Assembly (NCBI GenBank): GCA_937916005.1
Contig: CALGIA010000424.1
Span: forward strand, 1 to 5,066
Source: an uncultured Rhodospirillaceae bacterium
Lineage (GTDB): Bacteria > Pseudomonadota > Alphaproteobacteria > MPNO01
Length of the DNA: 5,066 bases
Direction: 5' to 3'
Under the pieces are notes generated by a model that was not told the DNA's origin, ran no database searches, and saw nothing but the letters and a program-made list of their open reading frames with translations. Positions 1 through 5,066 of the stretch are shown here, one piece after another (the first letter of the stretch is position 1; the number at the start of each line of letters is the position of its first letter). The position numbers were made by a program, and so were the translations under genes.

Positions 1-1346
1 TCATCATGCCTGGTGGGATCATCTCGCCGACCATGCATGTGGGCGGGCTCGCCGGCACCTATGTGACGCCGCATATTCATGTGGAGGTCTCGGCCGTGTT
101 CTCCAATACGGGGATCTGCGGACCTTATCGCGGGTCGGGGCGGCCCGAGGCGTCCTGCATTGTCGAACGGTTGATCGACAACGCCGCTCGCGAGATGAAT
201 ATCGACCGGGCGGAACTCCGCCGGCGCAACACCATTCCATCGAGTGCCATGCCGTTTCAGACCGGTCTGACCTATTGCTACGATTCGGGCGAATTCGGAC
301 AAAATCTCGAACGCGCTCTGGTTATCGCGGACTATGAAAGTTTCGAGGAACGCCGCGCCGAGGCCGCAAGCCGTGGCAAGCTGCGCGGTATCGGCATGGG
401 CAATATCATCGAGCAGACATCCCAGTCCTTTGGCGAGACGGTGGTGGTGAAGTTCGACCCCGGCGGGACCGTGACCGTGATCCCCGGCTCGATCTCCCAC
501 GGCCAGGGTCACGACACCATGTATAAAATCCTGATCAGCGACCGGCTCGGGATCGATTCGGACGATATAAGGGTCACGCGGATGGATACTGATGTGGCGC
601 CCGATGGCGGCGGTACATTCGCATCGCGCACGGCGGTGCTGGGCGGTGGTGCTTCCTTCATCGCGGCCGACCGGATCATCGAAAAGGGCAAGCGCATCGC
701 GGCCCATATCCTGGAAGCCGCCGAGGACGATATAGCGTTCGCGGATGGAATCTTCGAAGTGGTCGGGACCGACCGGAACGTGACCATCAAGCAGGTCGCC
801 CAGACCGCCTATCAGCGGCCCAATCTGCCCGATGATATCGAGCCCGGGCTGTATGAGAGCGCGACATTCTCACCGCAAATCCCCAACTTCCCCAATGGCT
901 GTCATATCTGCGAGGTCGAAATCGACCCGGACACGGGAAAGACCGAGGTGTTGCGCTATTCGGTGGTCGATGATGTGGGAACGGTAATCAACGCCCTGAC
1001 CCTGGAAGGCCAGATCCATGGCGGCATCGGACAGGGCATCGGCCAGGCCTTCACCGAACACATGATCTTCGATCCCGAGTCGGGGCAATTGCTCACCGGG
1101 TCGTTCATGGATTACGGCATGCCGCGGGCCGACGACATGTGTTCCTTCCATATGGAAAACAACCCGGTGCCAACGGCGACCAATCCGGTCGGGGCCAAGG
1201 GCGCGGGGGAGGCGGGCAATGTGGGCGCGCTGGCCGCGATCATGAATGCGGTGGTCGACGCCATGTCGCCCCTCGGCGTGACCCATGTGGACATGCCCGC
1301 GACCCCGGAAAAGCTGTGGCGTCTGGCGCAGGAGGCCCGTGCATAG
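1..1346 (+). CDS. Molybdopterin-binding large subunit of a xanthine dehydrogenase/CoxL-family hydroxylase (5' partial)
   Basis: This is the C-terminal part of the molybdenum-cofactor subunit of a cytoplasmic three-part hydroxylase, which oxidises an aldehyde, purine, N-heterocycle or similar substrate with water as oxygen donor. The frame is open to the left edge; the first Met (base 6) is internal. Family members are usually about 750-800 residues, so roughly 300-350 are missing. Numbering from that Met, the substrate-loop motif PYRGSGRPEA is at 40-49, cofactor-binding GQGHDT at 166-171, GTFASRT at 203-209 followed by GGGA, and GAKGAGEAG at 396-404 with the expected catalytic Glu at 402. The loop has Gly where form I CO dehydrogenase has Cys (CSFR), so it is not a true CO dehydrogenase; the substrate cannot be told. 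The FAD and 2Fe-2S subunit genes would lie upstream, since the next gene is convergent. Family call is secure. Confidence 0.93.
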   Translation, partial: IMPGGIISPTMHVGGLAGTYVTPHIHVEVSAVFSNTGICGPYRGSGRPEASCIVERLIDNAAREMNIDRAELRRRNTIPSSAMPFQTGLTYCYDSGEFGQNLERALVIADYESFEERRAEAASRGKLRGIGMGNIIEQTSQSFGETVVVKFDPGGTVTVIPGSISHGQGHDTMYKILISDRLGIDSDDIRVTRMDTDVAPDGGGTFASRTAVLGGGASFIAADRIIEKGKRIAAHILEAAEDDIAFADGIFEVVGTDRNVTIKQVAQTAYQRPNLPDDIEPGLYESATFSPQIPNFPNGCHICEVEIDPDTGKTEVLRYSVVDDVGTVINALTLEGQIHGGIGQGIGQAFTEHMIFDPESGQLLTGSFMDYGMPRADDMCSFHMENNPVPTATNPVGAKGAGEAGNVGALAAIMNAVVDAMSPLGVTHVDMPATPEKLWRLAQEARA

Positions 1347-1365
1347 AGGCCGGGAGGGTATAAGA

Positions 1366-3168
1366 TCAGCCGCCTTCGATTTCCTCGCGCCTGAGTTCCA
1401 GTTCCAGCCAGTCTTCTTCGGCCTGGGCCAGATCCGCTTCGGCGCGGCTGAGGCCTGTGGCGGCGGTTTCGAATGCGGCGGGGTCACGGGTAAACAGTTC
1501 GGGCTCGGTCAGCTTGGCCTGAAATTTTGCGGCCTCGGACTGAAGCTGCGCCATCCGTGCGGGCAGGGTGTCCAGAGCATGCTTGTCCTTGAAGGTCAGT
1601 TTCCGGCTTTGCGATTGCCCGTTCGGTGACCTTGAGGATTTGGATTTGCGCCCCGTGTCCTGTCGCCGGGCCTCGATGTTCGCGCCCCGCTGGGAAACCA
1701 TGTCCGAATAGCCGCCGGCATATTCGATCCAATTGCCGTCGCCCTCCGATGCGATCACCGAGGTGACGACCCGGTCGAGAAAATCCCGGTCATGGCTGAC
1801 CAGCAGCACATTGCCTGGATAATCGATCAGCATTTCCTGCAAAAGATCGAGCGTTTCCAAGTCCAAATCATTCGTTGGCTCATCCAATACAAGAAGATTG
1901 CTGGGTTGGGCCAGGGCGCGCGCCAGCATCAGCCGGCCCCGTTCGCCGCCCGACAGCACGCCGACCGGGGTGCGGGCCTGTTCCGGCGCGAACAGGAAAT
2001 CCTTCATATAGCTGACCACATGGCGCGATTTTCCGGCCACCGAAACCGTATCGCCGCCGCCGCCGGTCAGGGTCTCCACCAGGGTCTTGTCCGGGTCGAG
2101 CGCCTCGCGCCGCTGGTCGAGGGTCACCAGCTGGATATTCGCGCCCAGCCGGATCGATCCTTCATCGGGGAGCAGCGCATTGGTCAACATGTTCAGCAAT
2201 GTGGTTTTCCCCGCGCCATTGGGGCCGATGATGCCGGTGCGGTCACCGCGCCGAATACGGGTGGAAAAGTCACTCACCACCGGCGGGCCGTCCCAGGATT
2301 TGGAAATATTCTTCGCCTCGATGACCAGCTTGCCGGCCTGCAGTCCCTCGGTCGGGGCCATGGCGACGTTGCCGGTAGCCCGGCGCATTTCCTTGCGTTC
2401 GTCGCGCAGCGCATGCAGCGCCCGCAACCTTCCCTGGTTCCGTTTGCGCCGCGCCGTGACCCCCTTGTGCAGCCATTCGGTTTCGGCGACCAGCTTTCGG
2501 TCGAGCTTGTGCCGGTCCAGCTCCTGCTGTTCCAGGGTTTCGTCGCGCCACGCTTCAAAGGCGTCGAATTCGCGGTTCTGCCGCCGGGTCCGGCCCCGGT
2601 CGAGCCATATCGTGCTTTTCGACAGGTTTTGCAGGAAACGCCGGTCATGGCTGATCAGCACCAGGGCGGATCGGATGCTTGCCAACTCCCGTTCCAGCCA
2701 TTCGATTGCCGGTAAATCCAGATGGTTGGTCGGCTCGTCCAGCAGCAGGATATCCGGCGTCGGCGCCAGGGCCCGGGCCAGCGCCGCGCGCCGCGCTTCG
2801 CCGCCCGATAGAATGGAGGTGTCTTCCGTTCCGTCGAGTCCCAGCTGTTCCAGCAGATAGCGCGCGCGATAGGGATCGTCCCCGGGGGCCAGCCCGTTCT
2901 CCACATAGGCCAGGGTGGTCGGGAACCCGCTCAAATCCGGTTCCTGGGCCAGATAGCGCAGCGTTGATCCCGGCTGAATGAATACCTCGCCCGAATCAGG
3001 CGCAACCATCCCGGCGGCGATCTTCAACAGGGTCGATTTGCCCGACCCGTTGCGCCCCACCAGGCACAGCCGGTCCATCTCCGACAAGGACAGCTCCGCA
3101 CCTTCCAACAGGGGCGTGCCGCCGAATGTCAGATGAATATCACGCAGGATCAGGATAGGAGGCGCCAT
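1366..3168 (-). CDS. uup: ABC-F family ATPase Uup
   Basis: This is a soluble ABC-F protein of 600 residues with two ATPase domains and no membrane segments. Domain 1 has Walker A GRNGSGKST (38-46), signature LSGGE (120-124), Walker B ending DEPTNHLD (144-151) and switch SHD (173-175). The linker (about 190-275) holds the basic TARRKRNQGRLRAL stretch typical of Uup. Domain 2 has GPNGAGKTT (315-323), LSGGE (405-409), DEPTNDLD (429-436) and SHD (458-460). A charged tail (about 505-520) leads to a C-terminal coiled coil (about 523-600), which separates Uup from EttA. Both catalytic Glu residues are present. E. coli Uup is linked to suppression of precise transposon excision, binding of branched DNA, and ribosome-associated functions. 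The start chosen is ATG at 3168, just before the first beta strand. A GTG at 3237 would add 23 residues encoded partly by the upstream palindrome and is unlikely. No Shine-Dalgarno sequence precedes the ATG. Confidence 0.95.
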   Translation of the reverse strand: MAPPILILRDIHLTFGGTPLLEGAELSLSEMDRLCLVGRNGSGKSTLLKIAAGMVAPDSGEVFIQPGSTLRYLAQEPDLSGFPTTLAYVENGLAPGDDPYRARYLLEQLGLDGTEDTSILSGGEARRAALARALAPTPDILLLDEPTNHLDLPAIEWLERELASIRSALVLISHDRRFLQNLSKSTIWLDRGRTRRQNREFDAFEAWRDETLEQQELDRHKLDRKLVAETEWLHKGVTARRKRNQGRLRALHALRDERKEMRRATGNVAMAPTEGLQAGKLVIEAKNISKSWDGPPVVSDFSTRIRRGDRTGIIGPNGAGKTTLLNMLTNALLPDEGSIRLGANIQLVTLDQRREALDPDKTLVETLTGGGGDTVSVAGKSRHVVSYMKDFLFAPEQARTPVGVLSGGERGRLMLARALAQPSNLLVLDEPTNDLDLETLDLLQEMLIDYPGNVLLVSHDRDFLDRVVTSVIASEGDGNWIEYAGGYSDMVSQRGANIEARRQDTGRKSKSSRSPNGQSQSRKLTFKDKHALDTLPARMAQLQSEAAKFQAKLTEPELFTRDPAAFETAATGLSRAEADLAQAEEDWLELELRREEIEGG

Positions 3169-3176
3169 GGCGACCG

Positions 3177-3204
3177 TGTATAGGAATGCCCCCGATTTGC
3201 GCAA
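3177..3204 (-). promoter_or_regulatory. Candidate uup promoter
   Basis: Read on the minus strand, TTGCGC (3204-3199) and TATACA (3182-3177) are separated by 16 nt. They match the sigma-70 consensus at 3/6 and 4/6 positions, so this is a weak prediction. Transcription would start near 3170, about two bases before the uup ATG, giving an almost leaderless message. That would fit the absence of a ribosome binding site. Confidence 0.28.
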
Positions 3205-3223
3205 GGGTTTTGGGGGAATTTTT

Positions 3224-3305
3224 CGGTCCCGGCCCACACCCCCACCCGACCACCCACAGCGTACAATCGAGATGGGTGGTCGGGTGGGGGTGCGGGCCGG
3301 GACCG
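3224..3305. repeat. Long G/C-rich inverted repeat (33-bp arms, 16-nt loop)
   Basis: The left arm is 3224-3256, the right arm 3273-3305 and the loop 3257-3272. The arms are reverse complements at 32 of 33 positions; the only mismatch is A3236 against C3293. In RNA from the minus strand that pair becomes G-U, so a complete 33-bp stem could form there. It lies 11 nt past the stop of the DUF336 gene and 55 nt before the uup start. No U-run follows the stem on the minus strand (A-rich sequence follows), so it is not a standard intrinsic terminator. It looks like a dispersed intergenic palindrome (REP/BIME- or MITE-like) or an mRNA 3'-end stabiliser; copy number cannot be seen in this window. Confidence 0.9.
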
Positions 3306-3316
3306 GGCTTTACTTT

Positions 3317-3715
3317 CTACAACAATGCAATTCCCGCAATGGCGCAGTCTTCGTCTTCCTGGGAGGTGCCGCCGCCGACGCCGACGCCGCCGATGACGAC
3401 CCCGTCGCGGAACACCGGCATTCCGCCCTGGCCCATAATCATGTGGCCGCCTTCGAGCGCCACGATGCCGCGGAAAGTGGGGGTGTCGGCCCGTTCGGTC
3501 AGGGCGCCGCTGGGGCGGCCGAATGCCACCGCCGCCATGGCTTTGCCCTGGCTGCCGAAGACGCCGGCCCACGTGGCGTCATTCATGCGCTGAAACACGA
3601 TCAAACGCCCACCGGGATCGCAGACGGATACGTTGATCTTTATGCCCATTTTCTCGGCTTCGGCCATAACGCCCTGGGCGATGCGGTTGGATTCTTCCAG
3701 CGTCAATACTGACAT
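3317..3715 (-). CDS. GlcG/HbpS-family (DUF336) protein
   Basis: The product is a 132-residue cytoplasmic protein covering one full GlcG/HbpS domain (Pfam Haem_degrading, usually about 130-140 residues). No signal peptide or membrane segment is visible. Family marks are the N-terminal helix with LTLEESNRIAQ (4-14), the strand-turn VCDPGGRLIVFQRM (31-44), and the C-terminal Gly-rich GGMPVFRDGVVIGGVGVGGG (97-116) followed by QEDEDCAIAGI. Relatives include HbpS, an extracellular haem-binding partner of a Streptomyces sensor kinase, GlcG of glycolate loci and the C-terminal part of PduO; most members have no proven function. The start is ATG at 3715 because AGGAG lies 6 nt upstream and the family N-terminus begins there; an upstream start at 3799 would add 28 residues with no family likeness. 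The gene is divergent from the small basic gene and upstream of uup on the same strand, separated from it by a strong palindrome. Confidence 0.88.
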   Translation of the reverse strand: MSVLTLEESNRIAQGVMAEAEKMGIKINVSVCDPGGRLIVFQRMNDATWAGVFGSQGKAMAAVAFGRPSGALTERADTPTFRGIVALEGGHMIMGQGGMPVFRDGVVIGGVGVGGGTSQEDEDCAIAGIALL

Positions 3716-3721
3716 TTCGCG

Positions 3722-3726
3722 CTCCT
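3722..3726 (-). promoter_or_regulatory. Shine-Dalgarno site of the DUF336 gene
   Basis: Minus-strand AGGAG ends 6 nt before the ATG at 3715. It decides the start against the longer reading from 3799. Confidence 0.75.
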
Positions 3727-3733
3727 GTGTTCG

Positions 3734-3741
3734 AATATATA
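3734..3741 (-). promoter_or_regulatory. Candidate -10 region of the DUF336 gene
   Basis: On the minus strand the run TATATATT offers -10 hexamers TATATA or TATATT. Transcription would start near 3727-3729, giving a very short leader of about a dozen bases. No good -35 box is present about 17 nt upstream. The CRP/FNR-type site at 3773-3788 would be centred near -52 for this promoter. Confidence 0.3.
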
Positions 3742-3772
3742 TCGGCCCGGATGTCCCAGGCAGGGGCGGGAT

Positions 3773-3788
3773 TGTGACCCGGATCACA
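3773..3788. promoter_or_regulatory. CRP/FNR-superfamily-type operator, TGTGA-N6-TCACA
   Basis: The sequence TGTGACCCGGATCACA holds both perfect CRP half sites with the correct 6-nt spacer; the core CCGG also shares the symmetry. It sits in the 152-bp divergent region between the DUF336 gene and the small basic gene. Its centre (3780/3781) is exactly -61.5 from the start predicted for the plus-strand promoter, the classical class I activator position. Which regulator binds it in this organism is unknown: alphaproteobacteria carry several CRP/FNR proteins with related sites. Confidence 0.6.
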
Positions 3789-3826
3789 GGCGCTGTCACT
3801 AACGCGAACCTTTTGATTATTGGATG

Positions 3827-3835
3827 TGCTATATT
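3827..3835 (+). promoter_or_regulatory. Extended -10 promoter of the small basic protein gene
   Basis: TGCTATATT is an extended -10 (TGn followed by TATATT, 5/6 to TATAAT). The hexamer is 3830-3835, so transcription should begin near 3842, giving a 26-nt leader before the ATG at 3868. No good -35 box lies 16-18 nt upstream (AACCTT at 17 nt). A missing -35 is common at activator-dependent or extended -10 promoters. Confidence 0.45.
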
Positions 3836-3867
3836 GGCTCATAAACATTCTGGAAAGGCAGGACAAC

Positions 3868-4071
3868 ATGACCAAGGCCAAGGCCCGCGAACGGGCGAAA
3901 GCGAAAGCGGGGCAGAAAGTCAAAAAGCGGGAAGCCGCCGCCGAGCAACCGGCCCAGACAATCCGGCCCGGGCAATTCGATCCGGCGGCGACTTCGAAGA
4001 AAGCCCCGGGACCTAATCAGAACGCTAACATTCGGTCGGGGGCGAGACGGGGCGCGGCCCGGTCCAGATAA
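3868..4071 (+). CDS. Small Lys/Arg/Ala-rich basic protein of unknown function
   Basis: The product has 67 residues, with 9 Lys and 9 Arg against only 4 acidic residues. There is no signal peptide, membrane segment or hydrophobic core. The N-terminal third (about 3-26) is an alternating K/R/A/E stretch likely to be helical. The rest is rich in Pro, Gly and Asn and probably disordered, with RPGQFDP (33-39) and a basic GARRGAARSR tail (58-67). I recall similar small proteins annotated as hypothetical in alphaproteobacteria, but cannot confirm a family name. Binding to RNA, DNA or the ribosome is plausible from charge alone and is inference. The start is ATG at 3868, preceded by CAGGA 4 nt upstream (and AAAGG 9 nt upstream). 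A TTG at 3820 would add 16 residues but lies upstream of the predicted -10 element and is rejected. Expression may depend on the CRP/FNR-type site upstream. Confidence 0.75.
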   Translation: MTKAKARERAKAKAGQKVKKREAAAEQPAQTIRPGQFDPAATSKKAPGPNQNANIRSGARRGAARSR

Positions 4072-4087
4072 CCCGTGTCGGCGGTAT

Positions 4088-4116
4088 TCCCCAGCCCACG
4101 TGGTCCGGGGTATGAT
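4088..4116 (+). promoter_or_regulatory. Candidate yajQ promoter with a dyad in the spacer
   Basis: TATGAT at 4111-4116 matches TATAAT at 5/6 positions; the -35 position 17 nt upstream (4088-4093, TCCCCA) is poor. Transcription would start near 4123, giving a leader of about 37 nt. Bases 4089-4110 form a dyad with 9 of 11 pairs matched, centred on the perfect octamer CCACGTGG (4096-4103), which could be an operator. This is a weak prediction. Confidence 0.3.
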
Positions 4117-4159
4117 GCTGACCGTCTAAAACACCGACCAACAATGTGAGAATTCCGCC

Positions 4160-4645
4160 ATGCCGTCATTCGATATCGTCTCCCGTACCGAGATTCCCGA
4201 GGTTGATAATGCGATCCAGGGCGCCATGCGCGAGATCGGGACGCGGTTTGATTTCAAGGGCAGTAAATGTTCCATAGAACGCACCGACGAGACCGTGCTG
4301 CTCAACGCCGATGACGAGATGAAGCTGAAACAGGTGCAGGAATTGCTGCGCGGCTATCTGGCCAAGCGCAAGGTCGAACATGGCGCGTTTGATTTCGGCA
4401 AGACGGAATCGGCCAGCGGTAACGCCGTGCGCCAGACCATAACCATCAAGCAGGGCGTCGACCGCGAACTGGCGCAAAAGCTCATAAAATCCGTCAAGGG
4501 AGCCAAGCTGAAGGTGCAGGTCGCGATCCAGGGCGATGAGCTTAGGGTGTCGGGCAAGAAGCGCGATGATCTTCAGACGGCAATCGAACTGATCAAGGGC
4601 ATGAAGCTTGAGCATCCGCTGCAATATGTCAATTTCCGCGATTGA
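4160..4645 (+). CDS. yajQ: YajQ family nucleotide/cyclic di-GMP-binding protein
   Basis: This is a 161-residue cytoplasmic protein, full length for the YajQ (DUF520/UPF0234) family. It starts with MPSFDIVS, and has RFDF at 29-32, KQGV at 97-100, IKSVKGAKLKVQ at 109-120, IQGDELRVSGKKRDDLQ at 123-139 and the closing NFRD at 158-161. All of these align from memory with E. coli YajQ. The fold is two ferredoxin-like halves. Family members bind nucleotides and RNA in vitro, and the Xanthomonas and Pseudomonas proteins bind cyclic di-GMP and influence virulence and biofilm genes together with a LysR-type regulator. Whether this one binds cyclic di-GMP cannot be read from the sequence. The ATG at 4160 is fixed by the conserved N-terminus; only a weak TGAG lies 9 nt upstream. 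The next gene begins 20 nt after its stop, suggesting co-transcription. Confidence 0.96.
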   Translation: MPSFDIVSRTEIPEVDNAIQGAMREIGTRFDFKGSKCSIERTDETVLLNADDEMKLKQVQELLRGYLAKRKVEHGAFDFGKTESASGNAVRQTITIKQGVDRELAQKLIKSVKGAKLKVQVAIQGDELRVSGKKRDDLQTAIELIKGMKLEHPLQYVNFRD

Positions 4646-4665
4646 TTTCTCCGTTTAAGCACATC

Positions 4666-5066
4666 ATGAGGGTTCAGCATCTGCTGATCCTCATCTGGGT
4701 CCTCGTTTTGCTCCGGCTGATCTGGCCCGGCGCTGTTCCGGCTGCTTATGGGGCGGAGCTGATGGGGCTCTATGTTCTCGTATCGCTGGCGCGGCTGCGG
4801 CGTCAGACCCAGATTTTATGCGCCGTGCTGGCGGCAATGACGCTGGCGCTGGCGACGGCTTATGACGGTTGGCAGGCGATCATCCGGGCGGCGGATGGCG
4901 CAACGGTATTTGCGGCCTTCTTCGGCACTATCATGATTTTGCGGGCGACCGCCGATCGTCGGCCGGAAACAGCCCTTGCGCGGCAGGCGTTCACTCATCT
5001 TGACCGGGGCCAGCAATCGGGCGCGTTTCTGGTGGCGTCCCATCTGATCGGGGCGTTGCTGGTGGT
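4666..5066 (+). CDS. Unrecognised multi-pass inner-membrane protein (3' partial)
   Basis: An open frame runs from ATG at 4666 to the window edge without a stop: 133 complete codons. Hydrophobic segments are at about 5-20, 24-44, 50-65, 79-92 and 119-133, the last cut by the edge. Between the fourth and fifth lies a polar, Arg-rich stretch (about 93-118, with RATADRRPETALARQ) that by the positive-inside rule should be cytoplasmic. I do not recognise the family. Helical N-termini of this sort occur in transporters and in many uncharacterised membrane proteins, so no function is assigned. Support for coding comes from the long open frame, GC-rich third positions, the membrane-protein pattern and tight spacing after yajQ. 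No Shine-Dalgarno sequence precedes the ATG. An in-frame TTG at 4642 overlaps the yajQ stop and is an alternative start, which would imply translational coupling. Confidence 0.75.
   Translation, partial: MRVQHLLILIWVLVLLRLIWPGAVPAAYGAELMGLYVLVSLARLRRQTQILCAVLAAMTLALATAYDGWQAIIRAADGATVFAAFFGTIMILRATADRRPETALARQAFTHLDRGQQSGAFLVASHLIGALLV

Noticed and set aside
1792..2860. Long plus-strand open frames (1792-2715 and 2087-2860) opposite uup.
   Set aside because: They lie antisense to a fully conserved ABC-F gene, show no recognisable domain, and have the Arg/Ser/Gln-rich composition expected of shadow frames in GC-rich DNA.
3169..3237. N-terminal extension of uup to the GTG at 3237.
   Set aside because: The extra 23 residues are encoded partly by the palindrome and have no counterpart in Uup proteins; conserved sequence begins right after the ATG at 3168.
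3224..3305. Palindrome as a simple intrinsic terminator.
   Set aside because: On the minus strand the stem is followed by A-rich, then C-rich sequence. On the plus strand the following TTTACTTTCT is broken by A and C and no plus-strand gene ends there. The stem is also far longer than usual.
3167..3712. Plus-strand frames across the palindrome and the DUF336 gene (3167-3712, 3186-3593), and the minus-strand frame 3150-3572.
   Set aside because: They read through the inverted repeat, giving mirrored Pro/His- and Gly/Trp-rich strings, and then run antisense or out of frame to a conserved gene. They are artefacts of the repeat.
3716..3799. N-terminal extension of the DUF336 protein to 3799.
   Set aside because: It would cover the divergent promoter region and the CRP-type site, while a good AGGAG precedes the ATG at 3715, where family similarity begins.
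4072..4140. Terminator after the small basic gene.
   Set aside because: GTCGG near 4077 and CCGAC near 4135 could pair weakly, but the loop is long and no T-run follows. The only clear symmetry is the dyad placed at the candidate yajQ promoter.
4166..4624. 152-residue minus-strand frame opposite yajQ.
   Set aside because: It is antisense to a highly conserved gene and lacks any recognisable motif or ribosome site.
4816..5043. 75-residue minus-strand frame near the right edge.
   Set aside because: It is opposite an open frame with a clear membrane-protein pattern, and its own composition is Arg-rich with no domain.

Overview
The window reads as chromosomal DNA from a GC-rich alphaproteobacterium, possibly a Rhodospirillales- or Rhizobiales-like lineage. 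The reasons are GC-rich third codon positions, an Uup/YajQ housekeeping set with proteobacterial motifs, and a small Lys/Arg/Ala-rich protein of a kind I associate with alphaproteobacteria. The exact taxon cannot be fixed from this sequence. Six protein genes are supported, two of them cut by the window edges. I see no rRNA, tRNA, CRISPR array, insertion sequence or phage gene.

Layout: (1) Bases 1-1346, plus strand: the C-terminal part of a molybdenum hydroxylase large subunit (xanthine dehydrogenase/CoxL superfamily), probably the last gene of its operon. (2) Bases 1366-3168, minus strand: uup, a duplicated-ATPase ABC-F protein that converges on the first gene with only 19 bp between the stops. 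(3) Bases 3169-3316: an intergenic stretch dominated by a 33-bp, near-perfect inverted repeat (3224-3305) with a 16-nt loop and G-quadruplex-type G-runs on both strands. (4) Bases 3317-3715, minus strand: a GlcG/HbpS-family (DUF336) protein. (5) Bases 3716-3867: a divergent promoter region with a perfect TGTGA-N6-TCACA site and an extended -10 element. (6) Bases 3868-4071, plus strand: a 67-residue, strongly basic protein of unknown function. (7) Bases 4160-4645, plus strand: yajQ. (8) Bases 4666 to the end, plus strand: the N-terminal part of an unrecognised multi-pass membrane protein, 20 nt after yajQ and possibly co-transcribed with it.

The genes do not form one obvious pathway. The block looks like a mix of housekeeping genes (uup, yajQ) and metabolic or stress-linked genes. 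I found no convincing undescribed multi-gene system. The signals most worth following are non-coding: the long G-rich palindrome between the DUF336 gene and uup, and the CRP/FNR-type site whose centre falls at -61.5 from the predicted start of transcription of the small basic protein gene.
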